Source: Alentia gelatinosa (lineage: Eukaryota > Annelida > Polychaeta > Phyllodocida > Polynoidae). From it: a stretch of DNA of 64,000 nt. Numbering within the stretch: the stretch's first letter is position 1; every line of letters starts with the position of its first letter. The notes beneath the pieces were generated by a model, which was not told where the DNA came from, ran no database searches, and saw nothing but the letters and a program-made list of their open reading frames with translations. A program made the translations under genes and the position numbers. This document shows positions 31,689 to 43,700 of this stretch, in pieces. The DNA lies in assembly GCA_950022655.1 (NCBI GenBank), contig OX465579.1:39287950-39351949 (forward strand), written 5' to 3'.

Positions 31689-32183
31689 ATGGGAAAAACT
31701 AATCCCCTGGACGATGAGGACCGAGATTTCCTGCTACACAGAGTAACTCACAGATTTAGAATAGCCAACTGGGACACTGAAACAGCAGGAGCCAAACAGC
31801 ACAATCTCTGGTCAGCCCTGTCTCAAGACAACAGGGTCCTAGTGCAGAACCAGATCCAGAAGTTACAGAACAGCAGGTATGTGGTAACCCATACCAAACC
31901 AAAAATTATCTCTGCAATAGTGGCCATCCCCAAGTCACCTGAGAAAATTAGGGTAATCCACGATAGCAGCAGACCGGAGGGGGCTTCTATAAATTCCTAT
32001 GCCATCAGCGACTCCTTTAAGTACCAGAGCCTAGAGGATGCAGCTACCTTCATCAACAAAGGAGATTGGCACGGCAATGTAGTAGAACTACTGCACAACC
32101 ATTACAAATCTGTATATCTTTTTATATTAAACAAAAGATTTTTCAGACAGCTGTTTACATCAAAGTACCTTTCGCCCAACTAG
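31689..32183 (+). pseudogene. DIRS-like reverse transcriptase, N-terminal part
   Basis: Recognisable RT blocks are LLHRVTHRFRIANWDTE, the PKIISAIVAIPK strand pair and IRVIHDSSRPEGASINSY, then FKYQSLEDAATFINKGDW. Near 32080 the sequence degenerates where the palm motif with catalytic Asp residues would be. Confidence 0.6.
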
Positions 32184-32185
32184 GG

Positions 32186-32690
32186 CATCAAATTGTCTTT
32201 TGGCAAGAGATATGATAAGATATAGTGTACAAAGCATAAGTGTACAGAGTTTTTGTATGTGATGGAGATAATGATATGATAATTTGCAAATCCTAGTAAA
32301 TTACTACATCTACAAATGTCCCGAGAGGAATTCTTTTAATTCTTCCTTTGATTTACTTTGCTGAGCAGTTACAAGGAGAGAGTCCCACATTTTCGCTAAA
32401 TGGGCTATTTTGCACTGTAAAAATTATTTTAGAGTCAGATCTAGTCATACGAACGGGTCTATCCAACCAGTCTAATCTGTTCCTGTATTTGTACATTAGA
32501 CAATACAATTGTTTTTGTCTTCTCTTACATTCAATGTTACATTCATTTTCCATACTGCTCACTGTATGCCTATTTCCACTTAGTCTTAGAGCACATCTCA
32601 TACCCTGTCGATGAAGTCTTGAGACATAATAGACATTCCGATAGACCAACTATTAGTCAGTCCTCTCTCTTATCATACAACCAGGTAAAA
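32186..32690 (-). mobile_element. LINE 3' end fragment
   Basis: On the minus strand a 98-codon segment contains RLHRQGMRCALRLSG, NECNIECKRRQKQLYCLMYK and YRNRLDWLDRPVRMTRSDSK, the same C-terminal ORF2 region as in the LINE at 9626-10180 (LQLLCFMYKYKNDEDW). A short 3' UTR runs to about 32190. RT is absent; it is a 5'-truncated copy abutting the DIRS-like fragment. Confidence 0.65.
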
Positions 32691-35325
32691 TAAATTCAGA
32701 CATAGCACAGTTGTGACAGGTCAGCTAAACGCATGGATATTTTGAGTAAATTGCATCATATACAACAACGTCGATATACATTTATGCTACGTTTAAACCA
32801 GCACCCCAGCTGTCCCAGCAGCCCTGGTAGGTCACCATCGGGATTTGCCGGGACTACTGGGGGCCTAACTCACCGGGCTTGCAAATTGTAAGTCACCCTG
32901 ACTGCTGGGTCGCTGCCGTGGAGAGAACAGCTCTGCCAAAGAAATCCAGCACAGCAGCTCCGGCAGTTCCCGGAAGCCCGGTGATACCGGTAGGCAGGCA
33001 GGGCAAGAAGCACACAGATCAACGACGAAGTCGCTAGTTGTTCGGCAAAACCTGATTTTCCCGTAGGTTTCTCTAGCGGTGCAGTATACATGTTCTCCCT
33101 CACATCACTGTGTGGTTCCGTCATTACTCACTAGATGGCACCATCGACGGCGAACGAATAATAGACTGTAGTGAGTCCAATGGTCGACAGGGACGGACTC
33201 GAGAGCGTATCCCTCCAGTATACTCAACAAACACCAATATAAGACGTACTCAGTTTCCATAGTGTATCAAACGTCTGTTGCGGTCAATGTAGCTTTCTCA
33301 GTATAGCATGATATGACAAGACCTGTGTGTATTTGATATATATATATATATATATATATTACTATTAAGTCACAAACCATTCTTATTTTAAGATACACTG
33401 GATATGTTACTAGTTGAAAGCATTAAAATACTATTCACAATATGGATTAAATTCTATGGATAAAGAATGTAAATACAGGCTGCTTGAACAAAAATAAAAA
33501 CGCCTTTTACTATGAGGAATTTAACCAAATTAAAAAATCGAAGTTATTTATACAACATTAAGGAGAGCTTCAAACATATATCTTTTTCACTGTTTTATAA
33601 CACATCCAAACACTAATTCTTCCCTACCATTGAAACTCTTGATTATCAAATATTTCCAGAACACCCACACAGCAAATGACGTCAACTAGTCCTACATACT
33701 GAGCATTGTATGACTACTAGCGACTTCGTCGAGTCAGAGTCTAAGATGTTTCTGAAAGTGGTGTTCTCTCTCGGCTGCCGTTCTCAACTTTAGGAAATTA
33801 GGACTCCTATTATTTCACGTTACACAGGATTTTTGCCAGGAATCAGCGCAATTATTCTCGTGGCTGATCACGGGGCAAGGCAATTGGAAAACTACAGTTC
33901 TAAATTATGATTTTGGTATGGATAGAAACAAATCCTAAGGATAAAAGTACATCTGTGTAGAGAAACACAAAAAATAGTAACAGGATTCAGTTAAGTACTG
34001 CACGAGAATCTCATTCTCGTGGCCCTTCAGTCTCCATCCCTATGTCTGGTTCACTTTGTCTCTATGTGCGGGAGCATCTCCAAGCGGATGTTATCAGAAT
34101 CTACACGTTTTATAATAGGTAGGTAACTACTCCAGTCGCCTTTCTTCCATGCAATAGTAATAACATGTATGCTTTAAACATATGTTCTCATATATAACTC
34201 TTTTAATTGACGATATGTGCACATGTATGTGCTAGACATTTACTAAATAGGAATAGCTGGAACTGCTTGGTATTGTTCCTTAGGTACATCAGTGAGTGTT
34301 TTCCGTGGAAACGACTTCAAACAAGAATTAAAGTTCTCCGTTTGGCACACATTATAAAGGACTGAGAAGTAAAACTCAGATTGTCCAAAGCATCAGTGAC
34401 ATGAAGTAATTGTGAAGAGGAATAAAAAAAATGAAAGTAATAATGCTCATAGAGTCTCAGGGTTCCGAGTAGTCCTATAATTATATAGAATTAAATGTAG
34501 AGATACAGGGTTCCAAGTCATGGTTAGGAGAAAATCATGAATATAGCAGAGGAAAAGTGACTGGCTAATGTCGGGACTGGCAGTTAACATGCTCATATTT
34601 GTGGGATATGCTAAGAGACCAGTTAAAGAGATTTAATTCATTCCCAAAATAAAAGGTTTGGCGTATTTCAGAATCCTGAAGGCACCATTCGATGGCCTGT
34701 AACCGACCTCTCGGTGGCCTGGTGCTGCAGGGGATCGGTAGGCCTAGCGGTATCGAATTTTGATCATTGACTTATAATTTTATTAGAAAACCTTACTTAT
34801 CAGAATATATGCGTATCTACTGGCTGGTATTTACACTGTCTCAAGTACCATGAGGAGCCATTCAGAAAACCCCAGAAGTCAGGGACAGCTTAAAGCCTTC
34901 TCTGGTCAATCTCAGATTTAACTTTTTGACAAGATGCAAGCGCCTGCTCAGAATCCTGATAATTAATTATGTTCCCGAGTACCATTCACATCTTCTCTGG
35001 AGAATGCTAGCAAGAATCTCAGACAAGCTCAGATAATTTAATTCGCTCAAGAATTATTCAGTTTCCTGATTCTTGTACTAAATTAGATGCGTGATACATC
35101 ACAATCTATGATAAAAATATACTGTTCGAATAGCATTTAATTAATAAACTGACCAAGGAATATCATTTTAACATCATGTGGCGTATGGGGTGAATAAGAA
35201 ACAACAACATTTTACAGAAAATTCTGTCATCAACGGCTTATTCTAGCACTTTTAAATAGACGAGAATCAGGTATATTGGAAGAGAAGAGATCCTAGAGAC
35301 ACAACACTCAAGGGCTACGACAGTG
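32691..35325. other. Intergenic stretch, no gene supported
   Basis: No coding signal. A TA microsatellite lies at about 33337-33359. Around 32810-33010 the composition is more GC-rich, with several PvuII-type CAGCTG-like words, but there is no ORF of note. Confidence 0.45.
33337..33359. repeat. (TA)n microsatellite
   Basis: An uninterrupted run of about eleven TA dinucleotides. Confidence 0.9.
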
Positions 35326-35661
35326 ATTTTTTGTTGTTGTTGGTTAAATGTCTTTATTGATTTCGACTTTGCAGCCGTTCTTCCAATACAATAGCCGACT
35401 GAACATGGATGATATTTACAATGAGACGTTACAATGAGACGTACTGCCACTGATTGCAGTTATTGTGATCTTTATGTACACTACCTGATCCATATGTCAT
35501 ATTTATGTTACATTCAGACATTATTATACAGTTACTACATAGTTATAGGATTCAGGACAATACTATAGTTATATCACACAAGTGCATAGTAGTGAAATGT
35601 TGCAATAGTCAATATTTATATTGTTTTAGATATTTTAATTTTGTTACATAGATCTACCGTC

Positions 35662-36138
35662 TTACATACCCATATTATTTTCCATAATCTTTGCTATAAC
35701 TCCTTTCTTGAATAGTTGCTTGGAGCTTTCTAACTGTAGTTCACTTGATAATGAATTCCATAGATTAATGCCCGAATACACTGCTGATTTCCGAAAGCGT
35801 TCCTTCTTTGGCCTAGGTAATACAATTTTTACTTTATCATGTGAACGTGTTTTCGGCTTATTCAGGTTATCCTGCTCTAGTTCTAAAGATGACAGCTTCA
35901 GTAGGCTCCTTATCGTTCCTAGTAATAAGGTTTTTCTTCGTACCTCCGGTTTCAGTACTTCACATTTATTCAACAGGTCTGAGGTATGTATGAACCGGTT
36001 ATTATTAAACGCTTCATTACCCAATGCTATACGTAGCACTCGGTAAATACATTTATTCATTTTTGATTTATCCATTTCAGGGGAACCTTCCAATAGATAA
36101 GAGCAGTGGTCTGCGATTGGTAGGATCGCGGTTTTCAC
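35662..36138 (-). pseudogene. LINE ORF2 C-terminal region, frame-shifted
   Basis: A 158-codon segment continues the RT ORF one frame away. At 36137 the first frame ends in a run of As, and the second frame carries on with the expected PIADHCSYLLEG block without a gap, which points to a one-base slip in the A run. It contains NKCIYRVLRIALG and the terminal LWNSLSSEL block seen in the other LINEs. Confidence 0.75.
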
Positions 36139-37778
36139 GATTTTAGTGCGGTTTTCTTACTGATAAATTTCCGAATTCTTCGAAAAATTATAGATTTTTC
36201 ATTAATAGCTCGTTGAAGCTTCTCACCATGTTTTTTAAAATTTAAATTGGTATCGATGATTGCTCCTAAGTAGTTTATTTCATCGCAGGTGGAGATAGCG
36301 TCGCCATTGAGATAAAGTGTACCCCGATTTCCTGGTTTTATTTTAGATTTATTTCCATGATAGACTAGTTTCGTTTTCGCAGTGTTTATACTTAATCTAT
36401 TTGCTGAATACCACATGCTCAGATCTCTTAGGATGTTCTGCATTTTACGTTCTGCTGTCTGTACATCATTACCATCAGTTACCACGACAAGATCATCAGC
36501 GTACATTAACACAAAGTTGTTCCGTATACAATCGGGTAAGTCGTTTATGTAAATCAGGAACAACACAGGGCCCAGTATGGAGCCCTGTGGTACTCCTGAT
36601 TCTACATATTGACTATTTGATACATTTTCCCCGTACCTAGTGTGGCAGCGGCGATTACTCAAATATGACTCAAACCATTTCACTAGTCTCTTACCGACTC
36701 CTGCCTCAGCTAGCTTATATAACAACAATTTGTGATTCACGCAATCAAAAGCTTTTTTGATATCAATGTAAACCGCCAAAGCTACTCTGTTTGCATTATC
36801 TAACTCTGCTAGGTGTTGGACCAATTTCAATACGGCGCCCCCAGTACTTCTCCCTTTCCGAAAACCGAACTGGTAGTTATTAAAGAAATTTTTATGTTCT
36901 AAATAGTTATATAGTTTTGTGTGTACAAGTCTTTCAAGTATTTTTCCCGTTTCCGGGAGGATGCAAACTGGCCTCCAATTTCCAATTTCGGTGAGATCTC
37001 CCCTTTTGGGGAGTGGGCAGATGCGACCCTCTTTCCAATTTTGTGGAAACTCACTATGTGTTATCAACAATTTCAGTAGTTGGGTGAGGTACTCTATACA
37101 GTTTACAAGATTCATCCGTAATAAACAACAGTTAACTCCTGTGATACCAGACGATTTTTCTACGTCAATCTTTTTAACAATTGATTCTATATCGTTTATG
37201 GTGATTGTATTCACATCCAGTTCGCAACCATTATCATTCTCGCGCGGGACGAATCGAAGGAGAATATCCTCGCTTAAACTGTCGTTTAGTTTTTTACCAA
37301 CATTACAAAAAAATTCATTAGCGTAATTCGCACAATCGTTTAAGGCAATATTAGTATTGGTTTTGTTATCCATAAAACAGATCTCTTCGCTACAATTTCC
37401 ATCTGGGTTTATCAGCCCATTTAGCACTTTCCAATATTTCTTCGGGTTTTTCCAATGCTTTTGTAATTTATTCTCAATAAACCGTTTCCTGGCGATATTT
37501 ATCTCTCGACTAATTTTCCTTTTCAACCCCATCATTTTGGTTAGTAGGATCTTTTTAATCTCAGGTAGTAATCTATTCCCTTTTTTCATTAATTTTCTAC
37601 AAATTCTTTTCTTTCTCTGAATGTCTTTCTTTATGTCGTCCGTAATCCATTCCACATCTGCGAATCTATCCTTTCTCACTTTCATTGGGGCTTTTTTATC
37701 TAAATATGTTTGTATCTCTTCTAACCATAGGTTCCATAACCTTGCTCCTGTCATGTTGTTAACTGTCTCTGATTGCAT
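36135..37778 (-). CDS. LINE reverse transcriptase (YADD intact)
   Basis: A 547-codon ORF starts at a Met inside the linker, so the visible start is not the element's true start. It carries a Lys/Arg-rich linker (about 1-130), then RT with ICPLPKRGDLTEIGNWRPV, NYQFGFRKGRSTGG, VYIDIKKAFDCVNHKLL, ESGVPQGSILGPVLFLIYIN and LMYADDLVVV (catalytic Asp pair present). The thumb/connection follows, with INTAKTKLVYHG and YLGAIIDTNLNF. It would copy LINE RNA at a nicked target, but the missing endonuclease and the frame change at 36137 make it non-autonomous. CR1/Jockey affinity is inferred from motif spacing. Confidence 0.85.
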   Translation of the reverse strand: MQSETVNNMTGARLWNLWLEEIQTYLDKKAPMKVRKDRFADVEWITDDIKKDIQRKKRICRKLMKKGNRLLPEIKKILLTKMMGLKRKISREINIARKRFIENKLQKHWKNPKKYWKVLNGLINPDGNCSEEICFMDNKTNTNIALNDCANYANEFFCNVGKKLNDSLSEDILLRFVPRENDNGCELDVNTITINDIESIVKKIDVEKSSGITGVNCCLLRMNLVNCIEYLTQLLKLLITHSEFPQNWKEGRICPLPKRGDLTEIGNWRPVCILPETGKILERLVHTKLYNYLEHKNFFNNYQFGFRKGRSTGGAVLKLVQHLAELDNANRVALAVYIDIKKAFDCVNHKLLLYKLAEAGVGKRLVKWFESYLSNRRCHTRYGENVSNSQYVESGVPQGSILGPVLFLIYINDLPDCIRNNFVLMYADDLVVVTDGNDVQTAERKMQNILRDLSMWYSANRLSINTAKTKLVYHGNKSKIKPGNRGTLYLNGDAISTCDEINYLGAIIDTNLNFKKHGEKLQRAINEKSIIFRRIRKFISKKTALKS

Positions 37779-37802
37779 TCTACTTCTTACTAATTCGTCT
37801 TG

Positions 37803-38162
37803 TTAACCCAATCCTTACGAACGAATTTTGTGATGCATCGTGTAGGCGGCGATGCCAGCTCATGTGTATGGTTGGTAAGGGCGAGCACCAAATTTCAAAA
37901 ATGGAGTCACGTGACGTGATTTTTGTCACTTTGGCAACCATTTCTCCTTTTTTTCAATAATTAGGTTGGTAATATCTAAATACATATTTTGTGTAAAAAT
38001 GGTGTTATAATACTGATTATTTCATGAATTATGGGCCTAAATTGTAAAATGTCAAATGATGCCATTTGGCATCATTCGCCCATGGCTGGGGAATGCCATA
38101 TGGCATCATTCGCCCGTGGCTGGGGAATGCCATAGTGGCATCATTAGTAAGGAAAGGGTTAA
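37803..38162. mobile_element. piggyBac-like MITE (352 bp) with TTAA flanks
   Basis: TTAA occurs at 37803-37806 and 38159-38162. Immediately inside are the termini CCCAATCCTTAC and, inverted at the right, CCCTTTCCTTAC (10 of 12 matching), followed by related GATG words. TTAA duplication plus a CCC-starting terminal repeat is the hallmark of piggyBac. There is no transposase ORF. Near the right end a 34-base unit with TGGCATCATTCGCC is duplicated (38067-38134). Confidence 0.8.
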
Positions 38163-40166
38163 GATGCATGCAGACTCAAGTAACGAGTTTGTATTACAGG
38201 TCTCCTGTGAATTTGTTCTTCAGTAACAGCTGGGAATTTCTAATCATATCTTTGCATGGTTATGATAACACAATGATATCCTTGATATTCATAATGTAAA
38301 CAGACGACAACCCACGGAAAGCCTTGTTAATAGAATTGTCAGTTTTATTCCATTTAAATAACAATTTACAGACGCAGTGGTGTCAATTAGTGAAGAAACA
38401 ACTCTTTGGTACTTAATATATACAGCTAGCAATAGGCCATGCATTACCTCACCATTTTATGAAATTTACATTTACAATTCATAATTGATGAGCCGTAAAA
38501 TTTCACCTTCATTTACCTTTTCTAATCATGGGAACCCCAAATGGAACCTCTGCACTAAACTGCCAACTAAACAGCAATCGGGGTACACATTTTACACCAT
38601 CTGTAATGTTTACAAGACGTATTTGCCGATAGGTACACCGATACTCGTCATCTCGTAGGATTTCTGGTAGTTCTTAAGTATTTGGGACGAGGCTGTCGCC
38701 AGTATCATGAGGGAGACATCTATATGTCCAGAACCAAAAATTTCCCAACAAATGAAAGCCCCTCATGTAAACTCTCCTGCCAACAGTAGCAGCGATAGGC
38801 ACGTCCACAGCCTATATTTAAGAGTTCCTGGACCCTTCTAATGCAGAATTACGCTATCAGAAACCACTGGCCGTAACCTAAGGTCAAATTGCCTGACAGT
38901 CCATGCCTGTCACCTCCGGGTTTGTATTGCATCTACATTTGTACGTGTAATACTATTTTAGGCATGGGATGTGTTTAATTCCAATATAAGTAGTGGAAAT
39001 CTGGAATAGTAAACACCCGAAATAGCTGACAACTTACAATAGTTCTTTATCTCGGTCCCTGTGGTGTTCACTATTTCGGATTGTCACTGTATTTGTAGAG
39101 GTGTTTACAAAGAAGCCTTGAATACCTATCCTCATGCTGGTCTATTCATAGATGTAGGTCACTTTGTAGAGATTGAGTCACCATGTTCTTGCCATCTTAA
39201 GGGTATAAACCCATACAGTAACACTATGACATGCTTACAAACAGATCAGAGGGATAAAAGCCCCAATAGACTGCACTTCTATGGTCTTTTCATCTCGCAT
39301 GGAAGACTGTTACTTCACATAAATGTAATGCCAATTCCACAATCTGAATCATATGCATATAATGGGCGGAGCAGGTTACTATTGTTAGTCCAGTTTGAAA
39401 TTGAATGAAAAAAATAGAAAATGAAAGGAATTTGATTTGATCATTTAGAAACCTCGACTTCCTTGTTCTGTTTAACAAGCCTCTGTGCATACCGATGGGT
39501 TCGGTGGGTGGTGGTGTCATTGCATAATTTCAGTCGGTCACCAGTGCCGGGCCGCTTCCATTCACCGATCTTGTGTCGGTGCTTCCTGACTGCAGATCGG
39601 TGCACAAAAATCGGCCATTGGAAATGGGATTATAGCATGCTAGCGATTTGGCGTAACGTCCAACTACCGTATACGTCTGCCGTTTGAAAGTTTCATCTTG
39701 AATCCCAATAAACCCGAGGTAACAACAGTTTAGACCTAAGGTCTCCTATATTAGATTATATGGATGCAGTGTGGGCTACAACAACATGCCATGCCAATAC
39801 ATGACGTGGCTGTTGCGTGCTCCAACATCATAGTGAGAGTCATCATCCTCTCCAGTGAAACTACTAACGCATCATACTAATTAACTAATTAACAAATTTC
39901 ACGCAGTTTGCTTTAGCGTATATTTACATATCTTCTTTTTAGGTAGAATTTCTGACGTAACAAGCCACACGTCACGCAATCACCGTCACAGTTTGATGGC
40001 TTGAAATGAGAGGTATTTGTTGAATACTATATACATTTGCCAGGTTCAGAATAATATGTGTCAGACCGTAGACACGTGTGCATAGTCAGATTAATAACTG
40101 GGCTGCATGTGTGTCAACCAGTGATCTCACACTGTGTCACGTGAATATAATTGATAATACACTACA
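38163..40166. other. Intergenic stretch, no gene supported
   Basis: ORFs of up to 115 codons (39061-39408) show no motif. Part of this stretch may be 3' UTR of the LURAP1-like gene that ends at 40167 on the minus strand; no AATAAA was found close to its stop. Confidence 0.4.
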
Positions 40167-40709
40167 CTACAAGATAAATTCGGCCGGGTGGCTTGGCTCG
40201 GGAACGTGGATTCCCGAGTCAAAGGAGTGTTGGTCCTGTGTGCCATTTGGGTGTTGCGTAGCTGTCTTGGTCGTAGCACATGTATCTGCTCGTATCCAGG
40301 GTACCTCTGAGGAGGCTTGTCTGTAGGGCGCCGAATTGACCATGTCGTCTGATGAACCAAGGTCTGAGGTACTCGTCTCTGGCCTGTCATGGCAGCTGTG
40401 TGATGTGACCTTCTGGGGAATACCTGTGGGGATGTCCCTCTCTTCGCTGATGCGTGGCGAGCTGTCAGTGTAAAGGGAGAGTTCGGATGGTGACGGGTAC
40501 TTAGGGATGAAGTCACACATGTCTAGGCCGCTGGCACACACGTCACTAGACTCGCACATGCTGTAGTTACTCGTGTCTAGGGTACAGGAGGATTCCACTG
40601 ACCCTCGAACATAGCCACGTAGTTTGCGTTGCCACTTGAGCTCCTCAATTTGCTCGTTCAGTGTGAGCAGCTGTCCCATCAATGCCAGGTCCTGGTCGAT
40701 CAACGAGGT
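40167..40709 (-). CDS. LURAP1/FAM89-like adaptor, exon 2 (leucine repeat)
   Basis: This is the terminal coding exon, entered through a CTGCAG acceptor just above 40709 in phase 0 and closed by TAG at 40167-40169, giving 180 residues. It opens with TSLIDQDLALMGQLLTLNEQ then IEELKWQRKL. The D-ALM-QLL-LNE-IE-LKW pattern matches the conserved leucine-rich segment of LURAP1/LURAP1L and, less closely, FAM89. In vertebrates these are cytoplasmic adaptors linking kinases such as MRCK or LIMK1 to actomyosin. The rest is Ser/Thr/Pro-rich, apparently disordered, and ends HVPEPSHPAEFIL. Exon 1 at 49727-50167 completes a protein of about 327 residues, longer than the vertebrate proteins of about 230-240. 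Confidence 0.7.
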   Translation of the reverse strand, partial: TSLIDQDLALMGQLLTLNEQIEELKWQRKLRGYVRGSVESSCTLDTSNYSMCESSDVCASGLDMCDFIPKYPSPSELSLYTDSSPRISEERDIPTGIPQKVTSHSCHDRPETSTSDLGSSDDMVNSAPYRQASSEVPWIRADTCATTKTATQHPNGTQDQHSFDSGIHVPEPSHPAEFIL

Positions 40710-43700
40710 CTGCAGGAAACATACAAACATATTTAGATTCGTTAATAAGCTGTGGTAGACCATGGTTAACTGTGTTTCGTTCAGGGAATTCCCAATACTA
40801 ATATATATGCTCATCATTATTTCAGCAATATACCCTTTCCACTATTGGGAAGTTTTTGCTAGTGACCTATGAGTGACCTATGGTGATGTCATACAGTATA
40901 TGCCTAATACTACTATCGAATGGTCAATGCTAGGCTCCCTGAAAACTTTGCAATAGGGCCATACTTCACTGTTGTTTTCACAAATCAATTACAATTTGTT
41001 CCCTTCCATGTTTATTTTCAGCTTTAAATGTACAGAAGATGTGAGGAATTCTTATTGTGATATAGGGTTTGGTAAATAAATCCATTCAATTAGTAGTATA
41101 CATACATTTTTCGAACTTATCAGTCATAACACCAGAATGAAGTGGTCATATAATCTATATCATAACCATGTATTTGGGGTGGATTAGAGAGATAGTGAAA
41201 TACAATTTTGTATAAATTCAAATCTGTTAAAACATAAAGCTGGCACAACGACTGCCCATCAAATGGGAGTGTATGTATCATGAGGTTATTTCAGTTTCAA
41301 AAGTAAAAACAATCTTGTAATGATACAGAGAATGCATTTGATTTGCAGGCAACATGATGGTGGGTAGTGATTTTATATTTACCTCATGCAAATTATTCAT
41401 GTTTAAGACTAAAAACACATGAAATTGCACGGCAGCGTCTCAGGGGGTCTTGGTGAATATAACCTAGTCCGGAAAGGATGCGGTTTGATTGACTATAATT
41501 ATATTCATAATCAACCGTTCTAGGGCGTTCACTTCATCAACAAGCCAAGATTCATCTAGTGATAGGCCATTCATTAGTCCTTTTACAGTACAACTAGGTC
41601 ATGTGAACAGGATAGTGTACAATACGATCTAATGGCCAAATGACAGTCTGCCTCAAGACAAATGGATAATGCGGCACAGTGGCTGTGCACTCTGTGAGTT
41701 TTTCTAAAACCTATGTTTATATTGCCATCTGATTAATTTATGCTACATATGAGATCCATCTTAACCATAACACATACATACCCTTTCCATAGAGATAATG
41801 CACATGTACTTTGATATCAAGCTGACCTATGAGGCATTGAAAAAAACCCAAACAGTTTTCAGTAAACCTACTATGTCAAGTGTTGTGGATGTTACAGCTA
41901 TCAATAAGATGGAGCCTTGCGAGCTTAAAGAAAGCTATAAGTATCAGCGTAAAGTTTCTGAATGTCAATGAATATAAAGACTAAATCAAATCAATCCCCC
42001 GAGGTGTAAAACCTAATAACCCAGCCTTTCCCAGGTCCCACTGTTTTCACAGGCAGCTAAAGGTTCATCTTACTAGACAAACATGAGGATCATTAGAGCG
42101 CGGTACTGAGGTCTGTGTGAAGCTTATCTCTGAAGTGTTCCTCCGAGCTATCTCCTTTATCTCAAGTCACTGAGACCAATAACAAACTGGAGGATATCAA
42201 CATTACTCCATACCCGATAGAGTATGCCCATAGGAATGACAATGAAGGCATACATGTATCAGCAAAGTGGTATGATATAAATTTTATATCAAACGACCGA
42301 TGAGATCTAAAATTGCCCGACTTTCAGATTGGGAAATTGCAATAAAAACAAAGTTTTTGATACCTCCCTCCTTGTATTTCTTTTATCTCTATATAAATCA
42401 AAACATCAAAGCCTCATATGGTTCTGTTTTACTTTCATCAATGAGAATATCAGCTCTAGTAGGCCTTGGGGTTTTCCCCTTACTTAATTAGTTGGTTCAT
42501 TTCTGATACTACGATTTCTTCTGGATTATGTGTGTTTATAGAAACATCAGTGTTCGCTGTGGTTATTTTCGTAGGGTAAACGCTTAACGAAGGCTTGACT
42601 TCTGGTAAGGTGAGGGTGAATGTCGATAGATGTTTGCGTGGTCAAGTGAGTTTGGTCGTACTAACCATCTGACCTTTGTCCACTACCCCGCTCAGAAGAG
42701 ATCGGATTCCTGGTTGGCCAGAGAAACCTTTACCTGCCAGGTGTGGTATTTGCAGCTGGTATGCGCGGGTTGATCCACCATCACAGCTGGACCGGATTAG
42801 GGGGGAGGGGTGGTCTATGTTGGACTACAGGTTTTGGCATGATCTGGCTACAGGGTTCAAATGTAGATGGCTACATAGCTAGAGGTGCATACAATAGTAA
42901 AAGTGGATCTGGCAAATCTAACATGCAGATGGAAAGTAGATAGTAAAAAGGCCATTCAACATCGATAAGAGCGACCATCCGGAAACTATGTTAACAATGA
43001 CAAGTTTGCTAGGTGAAATTGAATGTAGATGTACAATACACGTGTAGATGAAAGGAATGTGCATTGTTTATGTAAATAATTTGTTTTCAATGATTTTATC
43101 TATTCATTCTTTTGGGGGGAGGGGTGCTAGCGAAGGATGACTGTGTCGCACTATGCAAAAAAAATGAAATGAAAATGAAATGTACATGTAAATGATATAG
43201 ATATGGAACTATATGATTATTTTCGCTTCGTGTCGGGTGTTTTATATTTATTGTTCAGGTATTCTCCATTGATTTCGTGCATTTGACTACTGAATAATGG
43301 TCCATAAAAGTAATGTGTACATAGCAGTACAGAAGCACTGTTGTGTAACAACAATTTCTCTTTTCTCTCTATATATCCTATGGCAGATCTAAGAATTCAT
43401 GTATGACAGACACATGCTATTATAAGTACCTTTGACATATCGCCAGGGTGAATAGCAAAATGATACAATGACTCTAGCTTGGGTTACTGCTTTTATTGGA
43501 AATTAAATCCTATTTCATAGAATTCCCTATTTGTATCTACTTTGCCGATTTTCGGATCGTATTTATAAATAATCTATTCATATTGGGGAAAAAGTTCCTT
43601 GCTGAAACGCTCTTTCCGCGTCTCATTATCTTTTAGACCCTACTTAGGGTGATGAGAGATCGGGGAGAACAACGTTGGCAAATACCCTTGGCAAAGACAC

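Larger units (their letters stand above)
30775..32185 (+). mobile_element. Broken DIRS-like retrotransposon fragment
   Basis: From an ATG at 30775 (MTDEIYAASNFDFMTW) a first segment in shifting frames resembles a SAM-like fold (LVQEDYTDHDVLIIMTKQDV, ARRLQQGLVTLGN). It is followed by a gag-like ORF with YRELQAQNGYRWW, a pattern typical of DIRS-type elements, and by the start of a DIRS-type RT (SRYVVTHTKPKIISAIVAIP, KIRVIHDSSRPEGASINSYA, FKYQSLEDA). The RT palm is lost. No terminal repeats or tyrosine recombinase are visible nearby. The right side is followed by a LINE fragment in opposite orientation. Confidence 0.65.
35326..37802 (-). mobile_element. LINE with near-intact RT, endonuclease missing
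   Basis: The minus strand runs from about 37802 through a long RT ORF, a C-terminal ORF and a 3' UTR. It ends with AATAAAG and a short (AAC)n tail at about 35326-35365. The endonuclease domain is absent, so the copy is 5'-truncated. The truncation coincides with the TTAA of the neighbouring MITE. A single frame change separates the two ORFs, making this the youngest-looking LINE in the window. Confidence 0.85.

Noticed and set aside
40127..40516. 129-codon minus-strand ORF overlapping LURAP1-like exon 2
   Set aside because: Alternative frame of the exon; the frame with the leucine repeat and spliceable acceptor is clearly the coding one.
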